The notes under the pieces: generated by a model
Databases searched by the model: none
What the model was told of the DNA's origin: nothing
Seen by the model: the letters and a program-made list of their open reading frames with translations, nothing else
Source: Nocardioides carbamazepini
Lineage (GTDB): Bacteria; Actinomycetota; Actinomycetes; Propionibacteriales; Nocardioidaceae
DNA: 62,249 nt
NCBI RefSeq assembly: GCF_024614185.1
Contig: NZ_JAHTLF010000012.1
Span: forward strand, 215,760 to 278,008
Reading direction: 5' to 3'
Shown here: positions 26,990 to 35,103 of the stretch, piece by piece
How the letters are laid out: each line of letters begins with the position of its first letter
Position numbering within the stretch: position 1 is the first letter of the stretch
Made by a program: the position numbers and the translations under genes

Positions 26990-27430
26990 TCAGCCGGTCT
27001 CAGGGTCGACGACCGCGGAGCCGACCGCCCGCACCACCGGCTCCTCGGGTGTTCCGGGCAGGCGCAGCGGCAGGTCGACGGGAGCGGTGAGCTCGACGAC
27101 CAGCCGGTCGCCGTCCACGCGCACCGTCGCACGGATCCCGGGGTGGTCGAGCGCCGCCCGGGTGTCGCGGAGGTAGGCGCGGACGGCCGCCTCGGCCTCC
27201 GCCCGCGAGATGGCGAGGTCGCCGGCCGCCAGTCCGCCGTCGTACGCGTCGGCGCCCTGTGCCCCGACGTCGGCCCCCTGGAGCGCCGCGCCGTCGGCGA
27301 GGGCGTCGAGCCGCTGCCGGGCGAGGTAGGCGGCGCTGGCGTCGACGACGACGGCCACGAGGAGCAGGACGATCGCGGTGAAGGCGATGACGAGCGGCGC
27401 GGAGCTGCCGCGGTCGGTGCGACCCCTCAT
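26990..27430 (-). CDS. TadG/TadE-like pilus assembly protein, last gene of tad operon
   Basis: A 146-residue protein with one N-terminal membrane segment (APLVIAFTAIVLLLVAVVVDASAAYLARQRL) followed by a helical and beta exported domain, the layout of TadG-like minor pilins (helicase-secretion neighbourhood or Rv3660c-type loci). It starts inside the end of the preceding gene (ATGA overlap). It is the promoter-distal gene of the reverse-strand pilus operon. Confidence 0.65.
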   Translation of the reverse strand: MRGRTDRGSSAPLVIAFTAIVLLLVAVVVDASAAYLARQRLDALADGAALQGADVGAQGADAYDGGLAAGDLAISRAEAEAAVRAYLRDTRAALDHPGIRATVRVDGDRLVVELTAPVDLPLRLPGTPEEPVVRAVGSAVVDPETG

Positions 27431-27870
27431 CGAGCCCCGCCGGTCTCCTGGTAGCGACCGATCGGGACCGTTGCCCGCGCGTCGAGCGCGAAGCTCGGCC
27501 GCCCGAGACCGAACAGGTCGGGCAGCAGCGGCAGCGCGACGGACGACCCGACCCGCACGGTGATGACCGAGGTGCCCGCATGGCAGCTCCTCGGGTACGG
27601 CGAGCAGGTGATCCCGACGTCGATCGGGACGTCGACCAGGCCCTGGTCGGCCAGCGCCTGCCGCGCGACCGCCCGGGCCCGCTGCTCGCCGACCACGTCG
27701 TTGGGGGCGAGCGCGTAGGCGCGGGCCGCGGCCCGCGCGGCGCCGCTGACGCCGAACGAGCCGCGCTGCACCTCGAACACCGACAGCACGATCCACAGCA
27801 GGGGCAGCAGGAGCAGGAGTCCGAGCCACACCACCTCGACCAGACCGCTCCCCCGCTGGTCGCGCCTCAT
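27427..27870 (-). CDS. TadE-like minor pilin
   Basis: A 147-residue protein beginning MRRDQRGSGLVEVVWLGLLLLL, the TadE pattern: a short basic leader, a glycine before the hydrophobic helix (prepilin-like processing site with E at +5) and a soluble domain with a cysteine pair. It overlaps both neighbours by 4 nt. It is expected to prime or organise Flp pilus assembly. Confidence 0.7.
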   Translation of the reverse strand: MRRDQRGSGLVEVVWLGLLLLLPLLWIVLSVFEVQRGSFGVSGAARAAARAYALAPNDVVGEQRARAVARQALADQGLVDVPIDVGITCSPYPRSCHAGTSVITVRVGSSVALPLLPDLFGLGRPSFALDARATVPIGRYQETGGAR

Positions 27871-28247
27871 CGCGGGTCCTCCTCGACGGCCCGTCCTGCG
27901 ACAGTCAGCCCGACCGCGGGCCCGCCGAGGCCGAGGGCGGGCACCTCGGCGCGGACCACGATCTCGACGCCGGGGGCACCGTCGACCAGTACCCTCCGCA
28001 CCTCCACGTCCTGCGCATAGCGACCCGCCAGCGCGTCGGCGATCTGCGACCGGGTCCGGGCCACACCGTCGCCCGGACCGCGATCCGCGGTCGCCGCCAA
28101 CCGGGCGCCCTCGGACGCGGCGGCCGCGAGGGTCGCGCGCACGTGCAGGACGAGCGCGACCTGGATCAGGCCGAGCACGAGCGGCACCAGCAGCAGGGTG
28201 ACCAGGGTGAAGTCGACCAGCGCCGAGCCGCGCTCGTCGCGGCTCAC
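27867..28247 (-). CDS. TadE-like minor pilin
   Basis: A 126-residue TadE family protein. GTG at 28247 is preferred (VSRDERGSALVDFTLVTLLLVPLVLG...), because it overlaps the previous gene stop (GTGA) and places the G-S-A-L-V-D-F processing motif near the N-terminus; a longer frame to 28307 would bury it. One transmembrane helix and a small exported domain follow. Confidence 0.7.
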   Translation of the reverse strand: MSRDERGSALVDFTLVTLLLVPLVLGLIQVALVLHVRATLAAAASEGARLAATADRGPGDGVARTRSQIADALAGRYAQDVEVRRVLVDGAPGVEIVVRAEVPALGLGGPAVGLTVAGRAVEEDPR

Positions 28248-28405
28248 CGCACGGAGTCGAGGGCCGACTGCAGGATGCCGACGAGCTGGGGCTGCGCGAT
28301 CCCCCACAGGGCCACGCCGATCGAGATGGTCATCAACGTGATCAGCACCCAGCCGGGCACGTCGCCGCGTTGGTCGTGGCGTCTGGTTCGAGGTGGTCGA
28401 TGCAC
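28244..28405 (-). CDS. 53-residue Flp-pilin-like small membrane protein
   Basis: Starts at GTG 28405 behind a strong GGGAAGGA ribosome site and ends overlapping the TadE start. The product is basic at the N-terminus (VHRPPRTRRHDQRGD), then has PGW and one hydrophobic helix (VLITLMTISIGVALWGIA), and a short amphipathic tail. This size and position match the Flp-like pilin or small structural subunit of actinobacterial tad loci. It is short enough to be missed by length-filtered gene callers. Confidence 0.6.
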   Translation of the reverse strand: MHRPPRTRRHDQRGDVPGWVLITLMTISIGVALWGIAQPQLVGILQSALDSVR

Positions 28406-28435
28406 GGTGGTTCCTTCCCGAGATTCCGTGGCGGG

Positions 28436-29365
28436 TCAGTAGCTGAGCGAGAGGCCGATCAGGCCGGGCCAGAAGGCGAAGAGCACCGTGGTCGGAAGCA
28501 CCAGGAACACGACCGGCACCATCATCGCGATCTCCTTGCGGGCGGCCTGCTCGATGAGCTCGCGGCGCCCCGCCTCGCGGACGTCGGCCGCCTGGGCGTG
28601 CAGCACGTCGGCCAACGGCGTGCCACGCTCGATAGCCACGGCGACGCCGTGGGCGAAGCGGGCCACGACGGACAGCCCGGTGGTCGCGGCGAGGCCGTCG
28701 AAGGCGACGGCGACCGGCTGCCCGGTGCGGATCCGGGCGAGCAGGTCACCGAGCTCGCGGGACAGCTCGCCGCCGCTGCGCCGCACGACCCGGTCCAGCG
28801 CTCCCACGGGCGACTCCCCCGCCGCGACGCTCAACGCGAGCAGCTCCGCGACGGCCGGGAACTCCGCGAGCATCGCGGCCTCCCGCCGACGCACCTGCGC
28901 GCTGAGCCGGTTGTCGCGCAGCAGCACGCCGCAGGCGAAGGCGCCGACGCACGCCAGCAGCAGCGGGAGCGGGTTACCGGGCCGGGTCCAGGTGCGCAGC
29001 ACCCCGTAGGCAGCGGCGAGCGCGAAGCCGACCAGGCCCCACTGCACCTGCTGCACGCGGAACTCGTGGAGCGTGAGCGGGCTGCCCGCGCGCACCAGCC
29101 GGCGGCGTACCGACGTGGCGCCGCCCACCACCCGCTCCACCCCGTCGGCGGCGCGGCGCAGGATCGGGCCGAACACCACGACGGCCGTCGCCCGGGAACC
29201 GGCCGGAGCCGGCGTACGGCGGGCGGGCACGAGGTCGCGGACGTACGGCAGCACCCGGTCCTCGAGCCGCGGCCGGCGGATCGCCACCACCCGCGTCACG
29301 ACCAGGCCGAGGCCGAGGGCGGCGGTGAGGCCGAGGAGGGCGCCCGCGGCCGCCGCGCTCACCAT
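28436..29365 (-). CDS. tadC: TadC-like type II/IV secretion inner-membrane protein
   Basis: A 309-residue polytopic protein of the TadC/GspF family, the inner-membrane platform of the Flp pilus. Membrane segments are near the N-terminus, mid-protein (about 110-145) and C-terminus, with the T2SSF cytoplasmic helix bundle (FPAVAELLALSVAAGESPVGALDRVV...GTPLADVLHAQAADVREAGRRELIEQAARKE) between. The ATG at 29365 has AGGGA upstream and overlaps the tadB stop. Confidence 0.8.
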   Translation of the reverse strand: MVSAAAAGALLGLTAALGLGLVVTRVVAIRRPRLEDRVLPYVRDLVPARRTPAPAGSRATAVVVFGPILRRAADGVERVVGGATSVRRRLVRAGSPLTLHEFRVQQVQWGLVGFALAAAYGVLRTWTRPGNPLPLLLACVGAFACGVLLRDNRLSAQVRRREAAMLAEFPAVAELLALSVAAGESPVGALDRVVRRSGGELSRELGDLLARIRTGQPVAVAFDGLAATTGLSVVARFAHGVAVAIERGTPLADVLHAQAADVREAGRRELIEQAARKEIAMMVPVVFLVLPTTVLFAFWPGLIGLSLSY

Positions 29366-30282
29366 CCGGGGTCCCTGCGGCGTTGTTCGGTGGAGGAGCG
29401 CAGCGGGGGAACCGGAGAACGGCGTGGGGTGGTGTGCAGGATCCTTCGCTCGGCGGGGAGCCGGCCGAGCCGCATCATCAGCCGGTAGGCGACCGCACAG
29501 GTCCCGGCGCCGACCGCCAGCACGACCGCGCCAGCCGCGGACTGATAGCGCTCGATGACCGTCGGCTGGGACGACATCACGAGCAGCACGACCCAGGGTG
29601 CCGCGACGGCGACCCGGGCACCATTGACCGCCCAGGACTGGCGCGCCTCGAGCTCGGCGCGGGTACGCAGGTCGTCGCGCAGGTAGCCCGACAGGTTGCG
29701 GAGCAGCCGGCCGAGCTCGCCCCCGCCGACCTCGCGCGCGATCCGCAGCCCCTCGACGACGCGGTCGCCCACGGGATCGGCGAGCCGCTCCTTGAGCCGG
29801 TCGAGGCACTCGCCGAACCGGCCCGAGACCTGGTAGTCGAGGGCGAAGGAGTCGAAGGCCGGTCGCAAGGCGTCGGGGCCACGGACGGCGAGCGCGGCCA
29901 CCGCGTCGGGGAGCGACATCCCCGCCCGCACCGCCGAGGCGAGGTCGTCGACGGCCTCCGGCCAGACCTGCGCGAACTCGCGGCGGCGGCGTCGTACCCG
30001 ACCCGCGACGACCGCCCACGGCAGGTAGCCCGCCCCGATCGCGAGCACCGTCGCGATCGGCACGGTCCGGGTGATGCCGAGGACGACCACGAAGCCGGTC
30101 AGGCCCGCGCCGACGGAGAGGAGGGCCAGCGAGCGTGGCGCGACGGCACGCAGGCCGGCCTCCGCGAGGAGCCGCTGCGCCCGGCCGGTCGCGGGAGCCG
30201 GCCGGTCCTCGCGCGGCCACCGGAAGGCCGCCCACACGAGCAGGCTGCCGAGCCCGAACCCCAGCCCGACCAGCGCACCCAT
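29359..30282 (-). CDS. tadB: TadB-like type II/IV secretion inner-membrane protein
   Basis: A 307-residue GspF/TadB-type platform protein, partner of TadC. It has an N-terminal helix (VGLGFGLGSLLVWAAF), a pair of helices near 50-95 and two near 220-275, around the T2SSF domain (WPEAVDDLASAVRAGMSLPDAVAALAVRGPDALRPAF...). It starts 3 nt after the tadA stop and overlaps tadC. Confidence 0.8.
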   Translation of the reverse strand: MGALVGLGFGLGSLLVWAAFRWPREDRPAPATGRAQRLLAEAGLRAVAPRSLALLSVGAGLTGFVVVLGITRTVPIATVLAIGAGYLPWAVVAGRVRRRRREFAQVWPEAVDDLASAVRAGMSLPDAVAALAVRGPDALRPAFDSFALDYQVSGRFGECLDRLKERLADPVGDRVVEGLRIAREVGGGELGRLLRNLSGYLRDDLRTRAELEARQSWAVNGARVAVAAPWVVLLVMSSQPTVIERYQSAAGAVVLAVGAGTCAVAYRLMMRLGRLPAERRILHTTPRRSPVPPLRSSTEQRRRDPGW

Positions 30283-30285
30283 CGC

Positions 30286-31059
30286 TCAGCCCGCCTCGTT
30301 CAGCAAGCCGACGACGTCGATGCCGAGGCGCTCGAACCGCTCGAGCCGCGGCGGCAGCCCGATCCCCCGCCGCAGTGCCCCGTCGCGCCACTCGAACACC
30401 GGCTCCGTCTCGATCACGTCACCCTCCATCCGGCCCGGCACCGCGACGATCTCGGTCACCCGGCGCGCACCGTGGGGATCGAGGGCCAGCTGGACGACGA
30501 GGTCGACCGACGCCGCGACGGTGGGGACCACGAAGCGCGCCGAGATGTTCTCGCCCGCCAGGAGTGGCAGCGTGCAGACCTTCGTCAGTGCCTCCCGGGC
30601 GCTGTTGGCGTGCAGCGTGCACATCCCCGGCAGCCCGGCGTTCAGGGCGAGGATCAGGTCGAGGCACTCCTCGGCCCGTACCTCCCCGACGATCAGCCGC
30701 GACGGCCGCATCCGCAGCGACTCCTTGACCAGGTCCCGCAGCCGGATCTCGCCGGTGCCCTCGAGGCCCGGCTGACGGGTCTGCAGGGCGACCCAGTCGG
30801 GATGCGGGAAGCGCACCTCGAAGACCTCCTCCGCAGAGACCACCCGCTCCCCGCCGGGGATCGCGGCGGCCAGGCAGTTGAGCAGGGTCGTCTTCCCGAC
30901 GTGGGTCCCTCCGGTCACCAAGATGTTGAGCCCGGCGCGCACCGACGCGTCCAGGAAGCGCGCCGCCGGCGACGTCAGCGTGCCGAGCTCGACCAGCTCC
31001 GAGAGACGCGACGCGCGCACCACGAACTTGCGGATGTTGACCGCAGTAAAGAAAACCAC
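30286..31059 (-). CDS. tadA: Truncated TadA/CpaF pilus ATPase (C-terminal catalytic part)
   Basis: A 257-residue remnant of the ATPase powering Flp pilus extension. Walker A GGTHVGKT is at residues 50-57, the Asp/His boxes lie in between, Walker B is RLIVGEVRAEECLDLI, and TLHANS is intact. CpaF proteins are normally about 400-480 residues; the N-terminal domain of about 150 is missing. Homology begins at about VNIRKF, and the upstream codons come from different DNA containing the left repeat copy. Either an alternative GTG (31059) makes a short protein or the gene is dead; without the N-terminal domain, hexamer function is unlikely. Confidence 0.75.
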   Translation of the reverse strand: MVFFTAVNIRKFVVRASRLSELVELGTLTSPAARFLDASVRAGLNILVTGGTHVGKTTLLNCLAAAIPGGERVVSAEEVFEVRFPHPDWVALQTRQPGLEGTGEIRLRDLVKESLRMRPSRLIVGEVRAEECLDLILALNAGLPGMCTLHANSAREALTKVCTLPLLAGENISARFVVPTVAASVDLVVQLALDPHGARRVTEIVAVPGRMEGDVIETEPVFEWRDGALRRGIGLPPRLERFERLGIDVVGLLNEAG

Positions 31060-31063
31060 TGCC
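31031..31063. repeat. Left copy of imperfect 33-bp repeat, candidate attachment site
   Basis: Begins CGGATGTTGACCGCAGTAAA and matches 35259-35291 at all but five positions. It spans the point where tadA homology ends, so it probably marks the insertion junction. An identical 11-bp core, CGGATGTTGAC, is shared. Confidence 0.55.
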
Positions 31064-31247
31064 GCCTGTGGGACGCTCCGCGCACTCGCTTCAGAGCGAT
31101 GATCGGCAGGCTCAGGTCATCATGTCACCAACGCGCGCAGCAGACCCGGGCGTCCAGCTGAGAGCTAACCCGTTGCGTAGTGAGGCGGGACGACCGCCAA
31201 CCGATCCCGGTGCGCCCGACAGATAGTGCGCCGTCACCCGGTGCGCC

Positions 31248-32297
31248 TCAGCCCGTCACAGCGCGGAGTGGTCGATCGCGTGGTGGCATGAGGCGGTTGT
31301 GGTCCGGGGAGCGGTAGCCGGCGACATGCGCAAGTTCGCCGTCGTCGAGGCCCCGTCCGTGGAGGTGTGCGCTGATGTGGTCGAGGAGTTCGGGCTTCTC
31401 GGGGGCGATCTCGTCGCTGGCGGGTTCGCGAACTCGCCAACCTCGGGCGGAGAGCTGCTTGAAGAGGCTGGTCCGTCGTGAGTCGGGAAGGACACCCAAC
31501 TGGTGGGCGCGCTGGATGAGTGCCGCGACCGAGACGCCCCACTGACGTTTCAGGTCCAGGGCCTTGCCGAGGGTGAGGTTGGACAGCTCGGGCCTGATCA
31601 GGAGTCCGGGCATGAGGAACTCGGCGGCGAACGCGTCGGCCTCGCGTTCCACGTCGTCGGTAGCGTCCTCACGATGCAGCACCAGGTGCCCGATCTCGTG
31701 CGCAAGGGTCCACCGGATCCTGTCGGTAGGGATGGCCGAGTTGACGACGATGACGGGGTGGTCTGCGGTCCACTGCGAGAGCCCGTCCACGCGCTGGTTT
31801 CCAAGGTCGGTCATGAGCACGACACTGCCTGCAGCTTCGATCCACCGGACGAGAGATCGAACCGGTCCGGCGGGCATCTGCCATTGGGTGCGCGTCATTC
31901 GGGCGGCGTCGGCAGGGTCGACGGCAAACGGGTCGAATCCCGGCATAGCGAAACTGGCTGCGAGCGCTACCTCCTCACGGAGGAAGTCGGAGTGCATGCG
32001 CAGCATGTTCAGTTGCGCCTCCATTTGCCGCCACACGGTCGGCTTGGCGGTGGCGCGGCGCCGCATATGTGCGTCGACCGCAAGCGCGGCGGCAGGGCGG
32101 CTGGCGCGCTCCAGGAACCGGACGGTAACGCCAAGAGCGTCGGCGATCCGCTCGACCGTGTCCGCGTCGGGCTCACGCAAGTCGTTCTCGTACCTGGACA
32201 TCGCGGCTTGCGTGACACCGACGGTGTTCGCCATGTCCTCCTGGGTCATTCCGGCAGCGACGCGGCCGGTGATGATGACCTCGCCGATGCTGCTCAT
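31248..32297 (-). CDS. XRE-type HTH protein with ImmA/IrrE metallopeptidase domain
   Basis: A 349-residue regulator-protease. Residues 7-65 form an XRE/Cro helix-turn-helix (AAGMTQEDMANTVGVTQAAMSRYENDLREPD). The C-terminal half has the zinc protease motif H200-E-I-G-H204 with the downstream EREADAFAAEFLMP ligand helix. ImmA-type proteins cleave repressors or antitoxins on stress, and fused XRE-ImmA proteins occur in mobile elements and toxin-antitoxin-like modules. It overlaps its upstream partner gene (ATGA), so the two act as a unit. Confidence 0.85.
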   Translation of the reverse strand: MSSIGEVIITGRVAAGMTQEDMANTVGVTQAAMSRYENDLREPDADTVERIADALGVTVRFLERASRPAAALAVDAHMRRRATAKPTVWRQMEAQLNMLRMHSDFLREEVALAASFAMPGFDPFAVDPADAARMTRTQWQMPAGPVRSLVRWIEAAGSVVLMTDLGNQRVDGLSQWTADHPVIVVNSAIPTDRIRWTLAHEIGHLVLHREDATDDVEREADAFAAEFLMPGLLIRPELSNLTLGKALDLKRQWGVSVAALIQRAHQLGVLPDSRRTSLFKQLSARGWRVREPASDEIAPEKPELLDHISAHLHGRGLDDGELAHVAGYRSPDHNRLMPPRDRPLRAVTG

Positions 32298-32908
32298 TGG
32301 GTCCCGGAATCCTTCTCGATCTCGACTGTCTCGACGATCGTCGGGAGCGACGGGAGGTTCGGGTCCACGCCCTGCGGCTGGAAGTGCACGAGTCCGTCGG
32401 CGCCGGCCGCCGATTCAGCGAGTTCGACAACCCACAGCACATTGCTCTTGCCATCGCGCGCGGACAGAACCGCGGTACCGATCTCACGGGTCTCCGAGTC
32501 CCAGCGGTAGCCGCCAATGAGGCGGACCTCCTGGATCAACTGGGGCGGGTCTTGGAGAGCGAACGCGAGAAACGCATCGGTTGGATACGAAGACACCATG
32601 TCGTCATTGGCGTGCTTCTTAAGCCGGAACCGGAAGGTGTGCCCGACGAAGATGTCGCGAGTCGGCTCGCGGTCAAGGACGCTGGTGCCCTCGACGTTGG
32701 ACTCGAATTGGACGCGCGCATGTGCGAAGAACTGGTCGTGGACCCAGTTCAGAATGCCCCGCTGGCTGTGCCGCGCGGCCATCGCGGGCAACGTGGAGCG
32801 GTAGGTCCCAAGATCGGCCCGCGTGTCACGGACGGCGGCTCCGATGGCGTCCAGCGGCGACTGACCGAGTGCCTCAACTACCGACTGTGCATTTCGTGGG
32901 TCAACCAT
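32294..32908 (-). CDS. Hypothetical partner of the XRE-ImmA protein
   Basis: A 204-residue cytoplasmic protein, not recognised. It has no signal or membrane segment; the middle contains VGHTFRFRLKKHANDDMVSSYPTDAFLAFALQ. The ATG at 32908 is preferred because TATGTT stands 7 nt before it, suggesting a leaderless start; ATG 32920 is possible. Its coupling to the XRE-ImmA gene suggests it is the controlled or protected partner, possibly the toxin-like half (inference). Confidence 0.6.
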   Translation of the reverse strand: MVDPRNAQSVVEALGQSPLDAIGAAVRDTRADLGTYRSTLPAMAARHSQRGILNWVHDQFFAHARVQFESNVEGTSVLDREPTRDIFVGHTFRFRLKKHANDDMVSSYPTDAFLAFALQDPPQLIQEVRLIGGYRWDSETREIGTAVLSARDGKSNVLWVVELAESAAGADGLVHFQPQGVDPNLPSLPTIVETVEIEKDSGTQ

Positions 32909-33095
32909 ACCGGAAAACATACCATGCCAGCGGCCCGTTCCTTGAGTCAGTCGCGGGTGTTGGCCAGTCGCTGCCATCTCAGTCACTCCGCAAGCGGTCC
33001 GTACACACTGGGCGAGCGCAGAGCCTGGCCCGAGCGGTCGGCACAACCGCCTCCTGGGGCCGTGTACGTGTACGTGTCGCCTAGACTTCACGCCC

Positions 33096-33194
33096 GTGAG
33101 CCGTCGCCGACGCGGCCAGCGCGAAAAGATCGGCAAGAAGCTGGCTGAACGTGCTGGCGAGATCGGACCGATCTACGTCGTCCCGACCTCCTGA
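33096..33194 (+). CDS. Possible leaderless 32-residue basic protein
   Basis: A 32-codon frame with GC-rich third positions. The start is arginine-rich (VSRRRRGQREKIGKK) and the end hydrophobic (IGPIYVVPTS). A TAGACT box at 33082-33087 lies 8 nt before the GTG, so a leaderless message is plausible. It is divergent from the XRE-ImmA pair. Confidence 0.35.
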   Translation: MSRRRRGQREKIGKKLAERAGEIGPIYVVPTS

Positions 33195-33685
33195 GCAAAC
33201 GACCCATCACATCGCTTCTCCTTCGATTACCTCGCCTCACGATTCCTACTCGGGACAGGGTCTGATCAGCTTGGCCGGTAGCGCCGTCAACAGTTTCCTG
33301 TTCGCGTCCTGGTGGAGCAACCCGCCGACCCGTGCGCTGGCCGAGGCGCGAGCACTCCCAACACCGGAGGCGAGGCGGGACGTCTCACACGTCAACCCCT
33401 CAACATCGAGGAAGACTCGAAACGGGTGCCGCGACGTCCTCGACATGGAGGCGATCCTCGCGCTGGTCGAGCACAGTCCGACGCTTGGACTGCCGTCGGT
33501 GCGGGGCGGTCTGGTCTAGCGGCACCCCGAATCGATCGCGAGGAGCAAGCCTCGGCATCTGGGCAACTGCTAGATACGCGACCACAGCCTCCGTGGCCGC
33601 GGCTCGTTGCCCGCGAGCGCCTGAATCGGAACCTTGTGGCATTGGCCGGCCTCGCTGTCGGAGGCCGCCGTTATCGTCCGATGTC
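33195..33685. other. Gene-poor stretch of 491 bp
   Basis: Overlapping open frames here lack ribosome sites and sensible composition. I see no gene, tRNA or strong hairpin. A short coding-like tail (MEAILALVEHSPTLGLPSV, ending at 33519) may be the remnant of a gene. Confidence 0.4.
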
Positions 33686-34303
33686 ATGAGTCAAAAGCAG
33701 CACTGGAGGTTCGCGCTCCGCATCGTCGATGGGCCCAACGCCGGACTAGGCGCCGGCTCATGGCGACTCTGGGTCCATAGGGACGAGGTCTACATCTCCG
33801 CCGCAAACCAGATCAACACCATCAAGGTGTCGTTGCACGACAGTGACAAGTGGCGCGTCGCCTACACGGCCGAGCACATGGCTCAGGAGCAGCCACTTTG
33901 GAGCCGGAAGGCCGATCGGGCGCCGTGGAAGTTCGATGCGCCGCCGTTCGTCGATGGTGTTCAAGAGGCGTTCGTCGTCGCCGCTGTCCGCGCTGCCCTC
34001 ACCCCGAACGATGTAGACGAGCGCGAGACCGTGGTCGCGATTGAGGACCGCTGGGATCGTGTCAGTGGCGTACGGATCATCATCAGTGAACCCAACATCG
34101 CGGTCGCTGCCCGAGAGCTGGTCTTCCCTGCTCCGCTGACGCTGAAGAACGGACGTCTCGTCTGGCTCAGCTCGTTCCAAGAGCCAGTGGATGCAATCGA
34201 GCCCGAGCCGGTGCCGGCCGGAAGCCTGGTGCGCGTACTCACCCCGAAGACGAACGGCGTCAGTTGTCCTGGCTATCTCCTCGTGGGGGTCAACCTCGCA
34301 TGA
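33686..34303 (+). CDS. Hypothetical protein, first of a coupled pair
   Basis: A 205-residue soluble protein not assigned to a family. The N-terminal half is beta-rich with many aromatics (HWRFALRIVDGP...WRLWVHRDEVYISAANQINTIKVSLHDSDKWRVAYT). The ATG at 33686 lies 8 nt after a TATCGT box with no ribosome site, again leaderless. It overlaps the next gene by 4 nt. Lower GC than the flanking chromosome marks it as acquired. Confidence 0.6.
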   Translation: MSQKQHWRFALRIVDGPNAGLGAGSWRLWVHRDEVYISAANQINTIKVSLHDSDKWRVAYTAEHMAQEQPLWSRKADRAPWKFDAPPFVDGVQEAFVVAAVRAALTPNDVDERETVVAIEDRWDRVSGVRIIISEPNIAVAARELVFPAPLTLKNGRLVWLSSFQEPVDAIEPEPVPAGSLVRVLTPKTNGVSCPGYLLVGVNLA

Positions 34304-35103
34304 TGGACCTCCCCTACTCCGCTGCTACAGAGCCGGACGATCGAGCTGCAGATCGAGCACATCTCGATGCTGCCCGACAGTGCGTGCTGCTGTGGCACCA
34401 GTCACCAAAGGCGATGGAGGCGCCAGCGGCACTCAATGTGAAGTTCCGCGTGTCCTACCCGATGCTCGCACACGCTCTCAATCATGTGCACCAAGCTCTC
34501 GCAGCGATGGAGCGGTTCCCTCTCGTCGCCACGACGTCGGCACGTATCGCTCTGGAACATGCCCTGACAGCTCAGTGGATCCTCCTGACTCACGGCGGCG
34601 AGCTTGTGGTTGCGAACCACATGAAGCACTCCTGGATGACGAGGTCCCGACTCTTCGCCGAGGCCACCGGAACCCAAGACGAACTGCGACCAATCCTCGA
34701 TCTCGATCCCATTCCCGGCAACGAACGGAGCTTTTCGGCTCAGGTCCTCTGCCACCGATTCGATGAGAGCGGCCTGTTCTACGACCTCTACCGCGAGCTC
34801 TCGCAAGGTGTTCACCCGTCGTACGGCACGATCTCCGCGCACTTCGAGATCGTTGGCGAGGTCGATGATAATCAGCGAGCCCTCACGTCGACCTCGCGAA
34901 ACGGTGCGGCACAGCGCGTCGATGCCACGGCAACCGGTCTTGGACTCGCTGCCGTTCTCGCAATTGATGCATTCGAGCGTTTCCGCGACGGCTCTCCTCG
35001 TCTCCCTGAGGTCGAAGCTATTGCGACCGCAGCAGGTCTGCCGCATGACCTCCGTTTCAGTGACCAGCTTCCCGATCTGCAGAAACCGAGCGGCAGCGCC
35101 TGA
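34300..35103 (+). CDS. Hypothetical helical protein, DUF5677-like
   Basis: A 267-residue, mainly helical cytoplasmic protein. The segments TSARIALEHALTAQWILL and LYRELSQGVHPSYGTISAHFE resemble the R-x3-E and S-x2-H-x1-S signatures of DUF5677/HEPN-like proteins found in defence neighbourhoods; this is a weak motif-level match. It starts inside the end of the preceding gene (ATGA), so the two proteins probably act together. Confidence 0.5.
   Translation: MMDLPYSAATEPDDRAADRAHLDAARQCVLLWHQSPKAMEAPAALNVKFRVSYPMLAHALNHVHQALAAMERFPLVATTSARIALEHALTAQWILLTHGGELVVANHMKHSWMTRSRLFAEATGTQDELRPILDLDPIPGNERSFSAQVLCHRFDESGLFYDLYRELSQGVHPSYGTISAHFEIVGEVDDNQRALTSTSRNGAAQRVDATATGLGLAAVLAIDAFERFRDGSPRLPEVEAIATAAGLPHDLRFSDQLPDLQKPSGSA

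Noticed and set aside
26990..31059. A functional tad pilus locus
   Set aside because: tadA lacks its N-terminal domain and the operon is cut from its upstream part, so I do not call it functional.
33312..33689. 125-codon ORF in the gap before the 33686 gene
   Set aside because: No start signal, Arg/Pro-rich composition and overlap with the real gene start; treated as noncoding.
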